A stretch of DNA of 64,000 bases from UBA6623 sp965226435 (GTDB lineage Bacteria > Acidobacteriota > Terriglobia > Bryobacterales > UBA6623). Below the pieces are notes generated by a model. It made no database searches. It was not told the origin of the DNA and saw only the letters and a list, made by a program, of their open reading frames with translations. The stretch lies in assembly GCA_965226435.1 (NCBI GenBank), contig CBDDCY010000013.1, forward strand, positions 1,116,001 to 1,180,000. Direction: 5' to 3'. Positions within the stretch are counted from its first letter, which is position 1. Every line of letters starts with the position of its first letter. Shown here one piece after another: positions 20,428 through 30,108 of this stretch. The translations under genes were made by a program, and so were the position numbers.

Positions 20428-20449
20428 GGGCAGGCCTGGAGACCTGCCC
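20428..20449. repeat. Hairpin repeat (GGGCAGG stem), intergenic copy
   Basis: GGGCAGG, loop CCTGGAGA, CCTGCCC, followed by CACTGGGACCG. A second, different hairpin (GGAG..CTCC inside TGCAC..GTGCA) follows at about 20465-20497, just before the TTAG/CTAG module at 20507. The stretch 20162-20427 before it holds no gene. Confidence 0.75.
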
Positions 20450-20506
20450 CACTGGGACCGGGGATGTGCACGGGTTGGAGAGCTGCTCCAGTGCATCGGG
20501 ATCAGG

Positions 20507-20663
20507 CTAGTGGCGCCACCGGCGGCACCGGCTCGTTGAGGGGAGAAACTTGGTCGAAGGGTTCGCCGGGACCGCGCCGCCGCGGCTCGGGTGGGTGAAA
20601 GTCCGATCTAGTGGTAGCGGTTGTGAATCTCCGGGTAGCTCGAATTTTGAAGTTTCAGGTTAG
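20507..20663 (+). repeat. YTAG-bounded ~160-bp module, copy A
   Basis: Starts CTAGTGGCGCCACCGGC, continues through GGGGAGAAACTTGGTCGAAG, a GC-rich hairpin, GTGGGTGAAAGTCCGATC and TTGTGAATCTCCGGGTAG, and ends AAGTTTCAGGTTAG. It overlaps the 3' end of the DUF1501 gene, whose stop codon TGA (20655-20657 on the minus strand) lies inside it. The bases before it (ATCAGGCTAG) resemble the right end of another module. Confidence 0.88.
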
Positions 20664-22136
20664 GATCTTCTCGACCACGTTGCCGTGTATGTCGGTCAAT
20701 CGGAAGTGGCGGCCTTGGAACTTGAAGGTGAGTTTCTTGTGGTCGATGCCGAGGCAGTGCAGGATGGTCGCCTGTAGGTCGTGAATGTGGACCGGCTCCT
20801 CGACGATGTTGTAGGAATAGTCGTCGGTCTGTCCGAGGCTGACGCCGGGCTTGATGCCGCCGCCGGCCATCCACATCGTGAAACAGCGGGGGTGATGGTC
20901 GCGCCCGTAGTTGGTCTCGGTGAGGGTCCCTTGGCAATAGACGGTGCGCCCGAATTCGCCGCCCCACACGACCAGCGTGTCGTCGAGCATGCCGCGCTGT
21001 TTCAAGTCGAGAATGAGCGCCGCCGAGGCTTGATCGGTCGCCCGGCATTGTAGGCCGATATCACGGGGCAGGTCGCCGTGTTGATCCCATCCGCGCATAT
21101 AGAGCTGAACGAAGCGGACGTCGCGCTCGGCGAGCCGGCGAGCGAGCAAGCAGTTGGCGGCATAGGTGCCGGGCTTGCGGGAATCGGGCCCGTAGAGGTC
21201 GAAGATGTGCTCGGGTTCGTTCGATAGATCCATCAGACCGGGCACCGACGATTGCATCCGATAGGCCATTTCGTATTGCGCGATGCGGGTGTTGATTTCC
21301 GGATCGCCGAAAGCCTCGGCCTTGATTTGGTTGAGCTTCGCCAGCCCGTCCAACATGCGGCGACGTGACTTGCGGTCCATGCCGGGAGGATCGGAGAGAT
21401 GCAAGACCGGGTCGCCGCCGCTGCGAAACTTGACGCCCTGGTAGCGCGACGGCAAAAAGGCGCTGCCCCACAAACGCGAGAACAAAGGCTGGGCGGCGTT
21501 CTTCGCCGTTTTCTGCGACACGAGAACAACGTAGCTGGGCAAGTCCTGATTCTCGGTGCCGAGTCCGTAGCTCAACCAAGCGCCCATGCTGGGACGCCCC
21601 GGCTGCTGACTGCCGGTCTGAATGAAGGTAATCGCCGGGTCGTGATTGATGGCGTCGGTATGAACGGTCTTGACGAGGGCGATGTCGTCGACAATCTTGC
21701 CGTGATGCGGAAGCAGCTCGCTCAGGTACGTGCCGCTTTGTCCTTGCCGAGTGAACGGGAAGATGGACGAAGCGATGGGGAGCGAGTCTTGCCCCGAGGT
21801 CATGCCGGTAATGCGTTGGCCTTGGCGAATCGAATCGGGCAACTCGGAACCGTGAAACCGCTTGAGTTTGGGTTTGTAGTCGAATAGGTCGATCTGCGAA
21901 GGCGCGCCGGATTGATGCAGGAAGATGACGCGTTTCGCTTTCGCCGCGAAGTGAGGCAATTCGGCGAGACCGCCGGTGGCGGGATTAATGGCGCGTCCCA
22001 TGGGGTCTTGACGAGGCGCGGCGAAAAGATCGGGGTTGAGCAACGAGCTGAGCGCGGCAACGCCGATCCCTGTACTGGCGCGGCCGAAAAGCTGTCGGCG
22101 GGTCATCATCAAGTGTTCGGATTCGGAGAAACTCAC
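20655..22136 (-). CDS. DUF1501 protein, Tat-exported, alkaline-phosphatase superfamily-like
   Basis: 493 residues from GTG 22136 (AGAGGT upstream). TRRQLFGRASTGIG near the N-terminus fits a Tat signal. DUF1501 motifs follow: VIFLHQSGAPSQIDLFDYKPKL, HTDAINHDPA, VWGGEFGRTVYCQG and GRDHHPRCFTMWMAGGG. The Asp/His motifs resemble metal sites of the alkaline phosphatase/sulfatase superfamily; the substrate is unknown. DUF1501 genes usually pair with a DUF1549/DUF1553 (PSD1) cytochrome, as at 53.7-58.1 kb, but this copy stands alone. Its last codons (CTA ACC TGA) come from the end of a repeat module. Confidence 0.88.
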   Translation of the reverse strand: MSFSESEHLMMTRRQLFGRASTGIGVAALSSLLNPDLFAAPRQDPMGRAINPATGGLAELPHFAAKAKRVIFLHQSGAPSQIDLFDYKPKLKRFHGSELPDSIRQGQRITGMTSGQDSLPIASSIFPFTRQGQSGTYLSELLPHHGKIVDDIALVKTVHTDAINHDPAITFIQTGSQQPGRPSMGAWLSYGLGTENQDLPSYVVLVSQKTAKNAAQPLFSRLWGSAFLPSRYQGVKFRSGGDPVLHLSDPPGMDRKSRRRMLDGLAKLNQIKAEAFGDPEINTRIAQYEMAYRMQSSVPGLMDLSNEPEHIFDLYGPDSRKPGTYAANCLLARRLAERDVRFVQLYMRGWDQHGDLPRDIGLQCRATDQASAALILDLKQRGMLDDTLVVWGGEFGRTVYCQGTLTETNYGRDHHPRCFTMWMAGGGIKPGVSLGQTDDYSYNIVEEPVHIHDLQATILHCLGIDHKKLTFKFQGRHFRLTDIHGNVVEKILT

Positions 22137-22656
22137 GGCGGCACCTCTGGTTTCGCGGATCAGGGTCAGAATCATTATATCCTCTGTCGGCGGTCGTTCC
22201 ATGTGACCGAACAGGACCAAGCCATGAAACGGCGGCGGGGGGTTCGGCGGCGGTTCGGCGGTGCGCAACTTTCGCCGCCGAGACGGGTTTATGAAACTAT
22301 GCGCGTGGGGAGCCATAGGACTACCACCCCGGTTGACCGCTCAGTTTACGAGGGCTAAGCACTTTCCCCGAGTGGAGCATTCCTTCCGTACCATGCCTTG
22401 GCCCTTTTCGGAGACTGCTCGCGCTATGTGTTGTTGTAGAATGAAAAAGCTTCGATGGTGGGGTCGTCTGAAGAAGTTTACGCAACGGTCTGTTCCCTTG
22501 CTGTCGGCGCTCTCCTTACCGTGTCGGCCTGTGTAGTAGCGATTGGTGGTCCGTTCAACCCATGGATCGAGTGGCGGCTGTAACCGCGCCTGACTAAAGA
22601 GGGGCGAGGTCCGCGTTTGATCCGAAGCTAGGGCGAAGGAAAGCCGAGGAATCTGT
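22137..22656. other. Gene-free stretch between the DUF1501 gene and rpoD
   Basis: 520 bases between divergently transcribed genes, no supported gene. TTGACC at 22333-22338 with a 17-base spacer to TAAGCA (22356-22361) is a possible rpoD promoter, weak at the -10. The rpoD ribosome site GAGGA sits about 9 bases before its TTG start. Confidence 0.4.
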
Positions 22657-24276
22657 TTGGCCGTAGACAACGACACCCGAAAAGGCATGCGCGGCGCCAG
22701 CCCGGTGGACCGTCTGCTCAACGATTACGACGCCCGACAGCTCGAAACCCTCGAAGAAGTACCCGCCGCGGAAGAGAGTCCGGACGCGGACGCCCAACCC
22801 GCCGACAGCGGCCCCGATCTGAGTGTCGCGGCCGAAAGCGAATCCAAGACGACCGACACGGTTCGTGTTTATTTACGCGAGATGGGCGCCGCGCCGTTGC
22901 TGACGCGCGAGGGCGAAGTGGTCATCGCGAAACGCATCGAGCGAGGGTGTCGCCGTGTTCATAAAACGTTGGCTCGATCTCCGTTGGCGACGCATAACTT
23001 GGTTCTGGTGCGGGACGAGTTGGAAGCGGGCAATCGCACGATTCGCGACATCATCTCGCTGAACTTCGAGGACGTCAACGAGCAGTTTCTCAGCAGCCAG
23101 ACAAGGAACTTCATCGAGACGATCAACGATGTGGAGCGGATGCAGAAGACGGCCGAGACCGCGCGGCGCAAGTTGATGGGGATACCGCACCGGCAAAAGC
23201 CCGCCGAAACGCGGCATCTCCAGATGGAGTTGGGTCGGACTCGCGTGCGGATGTCGCAAAAGATCCGATCCCTTGACCTCACCAACAACGAGCAAGATCG
23301 ACTGATCGCGGAAATCCAAAAAGTTGTCGATGCGCTCAAGGCCCTGGACGGACCGCTGGCGCAACGCCGTCGCGAACTCGAACAGCTCGTGCGCACCCGA
23401 GGCGAGGACGCGAACCGGATCAAGAACGAAATCCGTGACTTAGAGCAGCAGACGCACCGCATGGAGGACGAGTCGGGCGCGGAATCCGCCGAACTTCGCA
23501 CGACGCTGCGGGTGATTCGCAAAAGCCAAGTGCAAGCCGAGATCGCCAAGCGTGAATTGGTCGAGGCGAACCTGCGTTTGGTGGTTTCGATCGCCAAACG
23601 ATACGTCAACCGAGGGCTGCAATTCCTCGATTTGATCCAGGAAGGCAACCTCGGGTTAATGAAGGCGGTGGATAAGTTCGAATACCAGCGCGGATACAAG
23701 TTTTCGACGTATGCCACCTGGTGGATCCGGCAGGCTATCACGCGAGCCATTGCCGATCAAGCGCGCACCATTCGCATCCCTGTTCACATGATCGAAACGA
23801 TCAATAAGGTGATCCGCACATCGCGATCGCTGGTACAAGAGCTGGGGCGCGAGCCGAGCAGTGAAGAAATCGCCGCCAAGATGGGAGTCTCGGTTCCTAA
23901 AGTCCGCAAGGTGATGAAGGTGGCGCAGGAGCCGATTTCGATTGAGACGCCGGTGGGAGAAGAGGAGGAGTCGCACCTAGGCGACTTCATTGAGGACCAG
24001 CATCAGGTTTCCCCCGCCGACGCCGTCATCAACCTCAACCTGCGGGCGCAGACCTCTCAAGTGTTGCAATCACTGAGCCCCCGCGAAGAGAAGGTCATCC
24101 AGATGCGTTTTGGGCTGGAGGACGGCAACGAGCATACGCTGGAGGAAGTGGGCCAGCGCTTTCTCGTGACGAGAGAGAGAATTCGGCAGATCGAAGCGAA
24201 GGCGCTTCGCAAGCTGCGCCACCCCAGCCGCAGCCGGCGGCTCCAACCCTTCGTCGATCCGGATGTGCAAGAGTAA
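22657..24276 (+). CDS. rpoD: RNA polymerase primary sigma factor (sigma-70, RpoD)
   Basis: Directs RNA polymerase to housekeeping promoters. 539 residues from TTG 22657, with GAGGA 9 bases upstream. Region 1.2 (DTVRVYLREMGAAPLLTREGEV) is followed by a long non-conserved helical insert (about 105-290), region 2 (LRLVVSIAKRYVNRGLQFLDLIQEGN, then YKFSTYATWWIRQAI), region 3 (HMIETINKV) and region 4 with the -35 helix-turn-helix (TLEEVGQRFLVTRERIRQIEAKALRKLRHP). The usual dnaG neighbour is absent. A repeat cluster starts 24 bases after the stop. Confidence 0.97.
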   Translation: MAVDNDTRKGMRGASPVDRLLNDYDARQLETLEEVPAAEESPDADAQPADSGPDLSVAAESESKTTDTVRVYLREMGAAPLLTREGEVVIAKRIERGCRRVHKTLARSPLATHNLVLVRDELEAGNRTIRDIISLNFEDVNEQFLSSQTRNFIETINDVERMQKTAETARRKLMGIPHRQKPAETRHLQMELGRTRVRMSQKIRSLDLTNNEQDRLIAEIQKVVDALKALDGPLAQRRRELEQLVRTRGEDANRIKNEIRDLEQQTHRMEDESGAESAELRTTLRVIRKSQVQAEIAKRELVEANLRLVVSIAKRYVNRGLQFLDLIQEGNLGLMKAVDKFEYQRGYKFSTYATWWIRQAITRAIADQARTIRIPVHMIETINKVIRTSRSLVQELGREPSSEEIAAKMGVSVPKVRKVMKVAQEPISIETPVGEEEESHLGDFIEDQHQVSPADAVINLNLRAQTSQVLQSLSPREEKVIQMRFGLEDGNEHTLEEVGQRFLVTRERIRQIEAKALRKLRHPSRSRRLQPFVDPDVQE

Positions 24277-24300
24277 GCCGGCCGGCCTGGTGCAAAGGGT

Positions 24301-24525
24301 CTAACCTGAAACTTCAATTGGGCGGGTTGAGGAAGGGCAGGCCTGGAGACCTGCCCCATTGGGAACCGGTGCCGTTGGATGGCGATGGAGAAGATTGAGA
24401 GACAAGCTGAGAGCTTGTCTCGACTGGGGGCTGGGACCGGCAAGAGTGCCGGTCGCTACCGGGGACGCGCGCCTGTTCGAAATTCAATCGTACTACCAAG
24501 TTTCTTGTCTGAATGAGCCGGCTAG
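24301..24525. repeat. Cluster of three hairpins, possibly a reversed YTAG module
   Basis: Opens with CTAACCTGAAACTTCA, the reverse complement of the right end of the YTAG modules. Three hairpins follow: GGGCAGG/CCTGCCC (24335-24356, loop CCTGGAGA), GACAAGC/GCTTGTC (24401-24419, loop TGAGA), GACCGGC/GCCGGTC (24435-24454, loop AAGAGT). Stems differ while loops stay GAGA/AGAG-like. The stretch ends at a CTAG shared with the next module. Confidence 0.65.
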
Positions 24526-24801
24526 GCTGGTGGCGCCACCGGCTGGGCCTGATCGTTCAGGGGAGAAACTTGGTCGAAGGGTTCGCCGAGCCGCGCCGCC
24601 ACGGGGCTGTGAAAAAATGGGGGACAGTCCACTTCGCGCCAGACGAAATTGCTGATTCAATGGAACTGATTCGGTCGGCGCTCGGTACAGTCCCCAATTT
24701 TTCACAGCCCCGCGGCGGCGCGGCTCGGGTGGGTGAAAGTCCGATCGATCTATTGGTAGCAGTTGTGAATCTCCGGGTAGCGCGAAATTTGAAGTTTCAG
24801 G

Positions 24802-24805
<4 letters not shown>
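24522..24805 (+). repeat. YTAG-bounded module, copy B, with nested palindrome
   Basis: Same left half (GGTGGCGCCACCGGC, GGGGAGAAACTTGGTCGAAG) and right half (GTGGGTGAAAGTCCGATC, GAAGTTTCAGGTTAG) as copies A, C and D, but the loop of the central GC hairpin holds a 109-bp palindromic element. The final TTA (24802-24804) is the stop codon of the minus-strand HtrA-like gene. Confidence 0.88.
24603..24711. repeat. Palindromic mini-element (copy 2, inverted) nested in module B
   Basis: Arms GGGGCTGTGAAAAAATGGGG and CCCCAATTTTTCACAGCCCC enclose a variable centre. Its reverse complement aligns with the element at 3703-3798 across the GGACTGTCC ends and adjoining bases. It sits exactly in the apical loop of the module's GC hairpin. 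Confidence 0.8.
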
Positions 24806-25970
<1,165 letters not shown>

Positions 25971-25974
<4 letters not shown>

Positions 25975-26576
25975 GCGGCCTCCCGCAGAAGTTCTTGGTG
26001 AATCTCGCGCACTTGGCGTTCGGTTTCCTGTTTCGTTCCCGAAGTATCAATGACGTAATCGGCGTATTTGCGTTTCTCTTCGAGGGGCATCTGACGGGCC
26101 AGCCGAGCGCGGGCATCGGCCTCCGACGCGTCCTCTCGGTCGCGATAACGGCGGATCTGCAACTCCTGCGGGCACACCGTAATCACGATGCGATCATAGC
26201 GGCTGTAGCTGCCCGACTCGATCATGATAGCGGCTTCGGAGACGACGACCGCCTGGGGGTCGCGGCGGGCGATTTCGGCGAAAAGTTTCTCTTGCTTGTT
26301 GAAGACGTGGGGGTGGACGAGCGAGTTCAGTTTCTTGAGTTTGTCGGGGTCGGTGAAGACGATCTTCCCCAAAGCCTTGCGGTTGATTTTGCCGTCAGCG
26401 CCGAGAATCCCTTCGCCGAATTCCGCGACGACGTCCGTGAAAGCTTCGCCCTCGCGCCGCAATACCTCGTGGCCCAAGCGGTCGGCGGAAATCACGGCGC
26501 AGCCCAACTTTTCGAACTCCCGGGCAACGAAGGTTTTGCCGGAAGCCAAGCCGCCGGTCAGTCCGACTCTGAGCAT
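25971..26576 (-). CDS. coaE: Dephospho-CoA kinase
   Basis: The last step of coenzyme A synthesis, phosphorylating the 3'-hydroxyl of dephospho-CoA. From ATG 26576 the length is 201 residues, normal for the family. The P-loop is GLTGGLASGKT near the start, with the CoA-binding and lid regions ADRLGHEV, LVHPHVF, SEAAIMIESG and DREDASEADARARLARQMP. Upstream in-frame starts would add 62 non-conserved residues. Overlaps the protease start by four bases. Confidence 0.95.
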
Positions 26577-26760
26577 GGAGTTATTGTAGCGAGGGGGATT
26601 GGCGGGCTCTCGCTTGTTCAAAGGCGGGGCCGCCCAAATCGCTCCGCGGCAAACCGGGCGGTTGTTGTCCGTAGGCAGTTGGGTTACGCTAGTCGGAGTC
26701 CGATGGCCGGCTTGGGGATTTCCGCCGGCATAGGCTATCTGAACACGAGGAGTAAATTTC

Positions 26761-27270
26761 ATGAGACTCTACCTGGTAACCGCATTCGTTCTGTCTCTTG
26801 GGCTCGTTGGTCCCGCCTGCGCCCCTGCCCCAGAGCCACCGCCGGCGGCGCAAGCGCCGACTCAGGCCGCGGACTTGGCGGCGCTCGAAGCCGACGCCGC
26901 GGCGTACGAAGCCGCCTACGCCGCCGGCGACGCGGACGCGCTTGCGGCGCTCCACGCCGACGATGCTGTTCGCATGCCCCCGAACGCAGCGCCCGTCATT
27001 GGCAAGGAAGCGATCAGGGCCTCTTTTCAGGCCACCTTTGAACAATTCGACGGCACCATCACACTGTCTTTGGCGGAGGTGGAAGTGGCGGGTGATTGGG
27101 CCTTTGTGCGGGGCGCTTCCCCGGTCACGTTAACCCCGAAGGCCGGCGGCGAGCCGCTGCAAAGCGAGGGCAAGTACATGTCGATCAGAAAGAGGCAGCC
27201 CGACGGCTCGTGGAAGATCTTCCGGACCATCTGGAACAGCAACGACCCGCTTCCCGGTGCCGGTGATTGA
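26761..27270 (+). CDS. SnoaL/DUF4440-like (NTF2 superfamily) secreted protein
   Basis: 169 residues with a signal peptide (MRLYLVTAFVLSLGLVG) and a Cys at position 20 (GPAC, not a standard lipobox), a Pro/Ala linker, then an NTF2-like cone: EAAYAAGDADALAALHADDAV, a middle strand pair, and DGSWKIFRTIWNSN. Start ATG follows GAGGAG by 8 bases. Such domains are found in polyketide cyclase-like and calcium/calmodulin-kinase-association proteins; no substrate can be named. It stands alone, divergent from coaE. Confidence 0.8.
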   Translation: MRLYLVTAFVLSLGLVGPACAPAPEPPPAAQAPTQAADLAALEADAAAYEAAYAAGDADALAALHADDAVRMPPNAAPVIGKEAIRASFQATFEQFDGTITLSLAEVEVAGDWAFVRGASPVTLTPKAGGEPLQSEGKYMSIRKRQPDGSWKIFRTIWNSNDPLPGAGD

Positions 27271-27471
27271 CGCGCTGGTTCTCGCGCCGCGGCTGTGCCG
27301 AGACAGCAGGGCAGCCCGGCGGCCCGAACACGCCCGTGACAAGTTGTATGGCCGGAAGCCCGGTCGTCGGCGAGTCAGGCTGAGTTGTTGTAGCGGCCGG
27401 TCGCTGGGGACCTTCTCGTGAGCGCGGATGCCGCGGCCTGCCGTTGGGCTCGACGCCGCTATAATGGCCTC

Positions 27472-28386
27472 GTGTCGGCTCCGCGTTGTTCTGTTTCTTC
27501 CCGCAAACTTTGGCGCGTGCCGCGGACTTGGCCTGTCGCGTCCATCGTTGTTACCTTGCTCGCCGGAGCCTGCTCCTCGCCTCGTCCGGCTGATTATTCG
27601 AACATGGTCCTGATCGAGGGCGGCGAGTTCTTGATGGGAACGGACACGGGTTACCCCTATGAAGGGCCGCCGCACCGCATTGTCGTAGACAGTTTCTATC
27701 TGGACGCGACCGAAGTGACCAATCGGCAATTTTCCGAGTTTGCCTCCGCAACCGGATACGTCACGGAATCGGAGAAGCAAGGCTCCTCGGGCATTTTCGA
27801 CGGAGCGAGCGGAGAGTGGAGCCTGGTCGAAGGCGCTGATTGGCGGCACCCCGGCGGGCCCGATTCTGATTTGGATGGTCGGGATGACCACCCGGTGATC
27901 CATGTTTCCTGGGACGACGCGACCGCCTTCGCCGCCTGGGCGGGCAAGCGTTTACCGACCGAAGCCGAGTGGGAGTTCGCCGCCTCGGGAGCTGGGCAAT
28001 ATCCGTGGGGCGATGAATTCATGCTCGATGGCCGACATGCCGCCAACTGGTGGCAGGGTGACTTTCCCGTACGCGACCTTCAGGAAGACGGATTCGCCGC
28101 CGTCGCCCCGGTCAGCCAATTCCCCGCCACGGGGCCCGGGCTCTATGACATGGGCGGCAACGTTTGGGAATGGGTGGCCGACTGGTACGCCCCCGATTAT
28201 TACCGTGCCGCGCCGACTAGAAATCCAAGCGGCCCCAGTCAGGGAGGCGAGAAGGTCCATCGCGGGGGCAGTTGGATGTGCAGCCGCAACTATTGCCGCG
28301 GCTTTCGCGTAGCCGCGCGACAGAAAACCGCCCCCGACACCGGACTCAACAACCTTGGCTTTCGTTGCGCCGCGGATGCAGGCTAG
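27472..28386 (+). CDS. Formylglycine-generating enzyme family lipoprotein with both catalytic cysteines
   Basis: A SUMF1/FGE-type protein; the family converts a sulfatase Cys to formylglycine, and many bacterial relatives have other roles. The region NMVLIEGGEFLMGTD opens the domain, with RLPTEAEWEFAASG, GNVWEWVADWY and the end CSRNYCRGFRVAAR, where the two cysteines five residues apart (270 and 275) match the active-site pair that most non-enzymatic relatives lack. An LAGAC lipobox (Cys34) predicts export and lipid anchoring. GTG 27472 gives a normal signal peptide; GTG 27418 is possible. TATAAT ends 7 bases before 27472, so a leaderless transcript is conceivable. The stop TAG is the first CTAG of a repeat module. 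Confidence 0.88.
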   Translation: MSAPRCSVSSRKLWRVPRTWPVASIVVTLLAGACSSPRPADYSNMVLIEGGEFLMGTDTGYPYEGPPHRIVVDSFYLDATEVTNRQFSEFASATGYVTESEKQGSSGIFDGASGEWSLVEGADWRHPGGPDSDLDGRDDHPVIHVSWDDATAFAAWAGKRLPTEAEWEFAASGAGQYPWGDEFMLDGRHAANWWQGDFPVRDLQEDGFAAVAPVSQFPATGPGLYDMGGNVWEWVADWYAPDYYRAAPTRNPSGPSQGGEKVHRGGSWMCSRNYCRGFRVAARQKTAPDTGLNNLGFRCAADAG

Positions 28387-28545
28387 CGGGGCCACCGGGC
28401 GCGGCGGGTCGTTCAGGGGAGAAACTTGGTCGAAGGTTCGCCGGGACCGCGCCGCATGGCGGCGCGGCTCGGGTGGGTGAAAGTCCGATCTATTGGTAGC
28501 GGTTGTGAATCTCCGGGTAGCGCGAAATTTGAGGTTTCAGGCTAG
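28383..28545 (+). repeat. YTAG-bounded module, copy C
   Basis: From CTAGCGGGGCCACCGG to GAGGTTTCAGGCTAG, 163 bases, with the central perfect hairpin around GCCGC-ATG-GCGGC. The left CTAG gives the stop codon of the FGE gene; the right end lies 8 bases past the stop of the convergent aldolase gene. Confidence 0.88.
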
Positions 28546-28553
28546 GCTCAGTG

Positions 28554-29462
28554 CTATAAGACCGGCTTGTACCTCTCCATCAGCGCCTCGATTTCCTGGC
28601 GCTCTTGCGGGCGCACATTCGGCAGCGGCGGGCGTACGGGACCGGCCGGTTTCCCGAGCACTTCCATGGCGGCTTTCATCACCGAGACCTCGTAACCCTT
28701 GCGCCGCGCCCGCAGTCCATAGAGCGGCAACACGTAGTTCGACATCAGCCGTTCCAGACTGGAGTTATCAAGCATGGAAGCCCGCTCATGTAATTGCATG
28801 GAAAGCCGCGGCGCGATCGCGGCGATGCTCGAGGTGTAGGTTCGAATGCCCAGCGAATAGTAGGGCCGCACCATGTCGTCGCCGGCGCCCCCGATCCAGT
28901 GCAAGCGGTCGCCGACGCGCTCCATGATCATCTGGTAACGCCGCACGTCGGCTTGCCCCTCTTTCCAAGCCGTCAGCGTGGGAACGGCCTCGGCGAGGCG
29001 GTTGACCTCGCCGGGGCTGAAGCTCGCCCAGTCGCGGTTGTAGATCAGCATGCCGAGCGGCGTGCTTTCCCCGACGGCTTGGTAGTAGTTCAGCATCCCC
29101 TCGAACGGGGCGTTGGGATAATACGGCGGAAAACAGAGAATACCGTCCGCTCCGGCGTCGGCGCTCTGCTTCGCCAGCTCGACGGCTATTTGGGACCCGA
29201 AGCCGGTTCCGGCGATGACCGGCATTTTGCCGTCGACTTCCTGGACAACCGCCTCGACCACTTGGCGGTGTTCCTCGATCGAAAGAGAATACATTTCGCC
29301 GGTCCCGCCCGCCGCGACAATCGCCGCCAGCGGGTATTCGGCCATCTCAGCCGTGTTGCGGCGCAGCCCGTCGATATCGATCAGCAGATCGTCGGTGAAG
29401 GGCGTGACCGGAAAAGCGATCACCCCGGAGAGTTTCGAGCGAAGTTCACTGGGTTCCATCAT
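28554..29462 (-). CDS. DapA/KdgD-type aldolase, likely 5-dehydro-4-deoxyglucarate dehydratase-like
   Basis: 302 residues, a class I lyase of the dihydrodipicolinate synthase superfamily. Schiff-base lysine Lys167 (TAWKEGQAD), Tyr141 (IYNRD) and the substrate loop GGTGE (52-56) are present. The IYNRDWASFSP and TAWKEGQADVRRYQ regions look more like 5-keto-4-deoxyglucarate dehydratases of sugar-acid catabolism than like DapA of lysine synthesis. ATG 29462 precedes a second Met. It is monocistronic and convergent with the FGE gene across a repeat module. The exact substrate cannot be settled by eye. Confidence 0.85.
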   Translation of the reverse strand: MMEPSELRSKLSGVIAFPVTPFTDDLLIDIDGLRRNTAEMAEYPLAAIVAAGGTGEMYSLSIEEHRQVVEAVVQEVDGKMPVIAGTGFGSQIAVELAKQSADAGADGILCFPPYYPNAPFEGMLNYYQAVGESTPLGMLIYNRDWASFSPGEVNRLAEAVPTLTAWKEGQADVRRYQMIMERVGDRLHWIGGAGDDMVRPYYSLGIRTYTSSIAAIAPRLSMQLHERASMLDNSSLERLMSNYVLPLYGLRARRKGYEVSVMKAAMEVLGKPAGPVRPPLPNVRPQERQEIEALMERYKPVL

Positions 29463-29744
29463 GATGCGGCCGACTCGTCTCCTCTGCTGATTCTACGGCA
29501 ATGCGGATGCGAGGTCTTTGCTGTCCGCGATATTGCGTCGACAAGAAAGCCGCGTCGGGGCGCGGACCCGACCGCAAGGAGCAAGCGGCCCTCGGGCGCG
29601 AACCTTGCCGCGGCATGGAGTGCCTCGGGAGAGGCGTTGTAAGTCGGGGGTAGGTCCGAAGGGGGGATTACAGGAATTTAACAATTTGGTTAGAACGGTT
29701 TCGGTATATGGTGCGTCCAATCCCATAAGACGCCCGAGAGAATC

Positions 29745-30011
29745 ATGAACCGTTCCGCCACAGTCTTGATTGTTCCATTGCTGTCGTTGCTGGTGGCGGG
29801 GTTGTTCGCGCCCCAAGCCGATCAGGCGGCGTCGGCCCCTCGGGTTGAGATCTTCGAGGCCGGCGTGGTCCATTGGCTGGTCTCGGCGGCGACCGATTTC
29901 GCCGGCGGGGGATCGGGGCCCTGTTCCCGCACGACGGGGTACGAGACCTTTCCCGAGTTGCAAGTCTTCGCGCACTTCGTCGAGACGGATTCAGCTGAAG
30001 CCTCGAAATAA
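29745..30011 (+). CDS. Small secreted protein of unknown function
   Basis: 88 residues. Hydrophobic signal (LIVPLLSLLVAGLF, likely cleavage after the Ala/Gln-rich stretch), then a short mature part with one Cys. Codon third positions follow the local GC bias and GAGAG lies before the ATG. No family recognised. The 282 bases upstream (29463-29744) hold no supported gene. A longer opposite-strand frame (29493-29975) looks like its shadow. Confidence 0.45.
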   Translation: MNRSATVLIVPLLSLLVAGLFAPQADQAASAPRVEIFEAGVVHWLVSAATDFAGGGSGPCSRTTGYETFPELQVFAHFVETDSAEASK

Positions 30012-30108
30012 CCCGGGTCCGGCGCGCGCGAGACGCGGCGTCGACCCTGTCGTCCGGCGAAGTCTCGTCCGACGTTGGCCGCCGGAATCCGGTCCCCTCG
30101 TCCTCGTC

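Noticed and set aside
29493..29975. 160-codon minus-strand frame
   Set aside because: Very Arg-rich, no domain, and it overlaps the small secreted protein gene with a better start and signal peptide.
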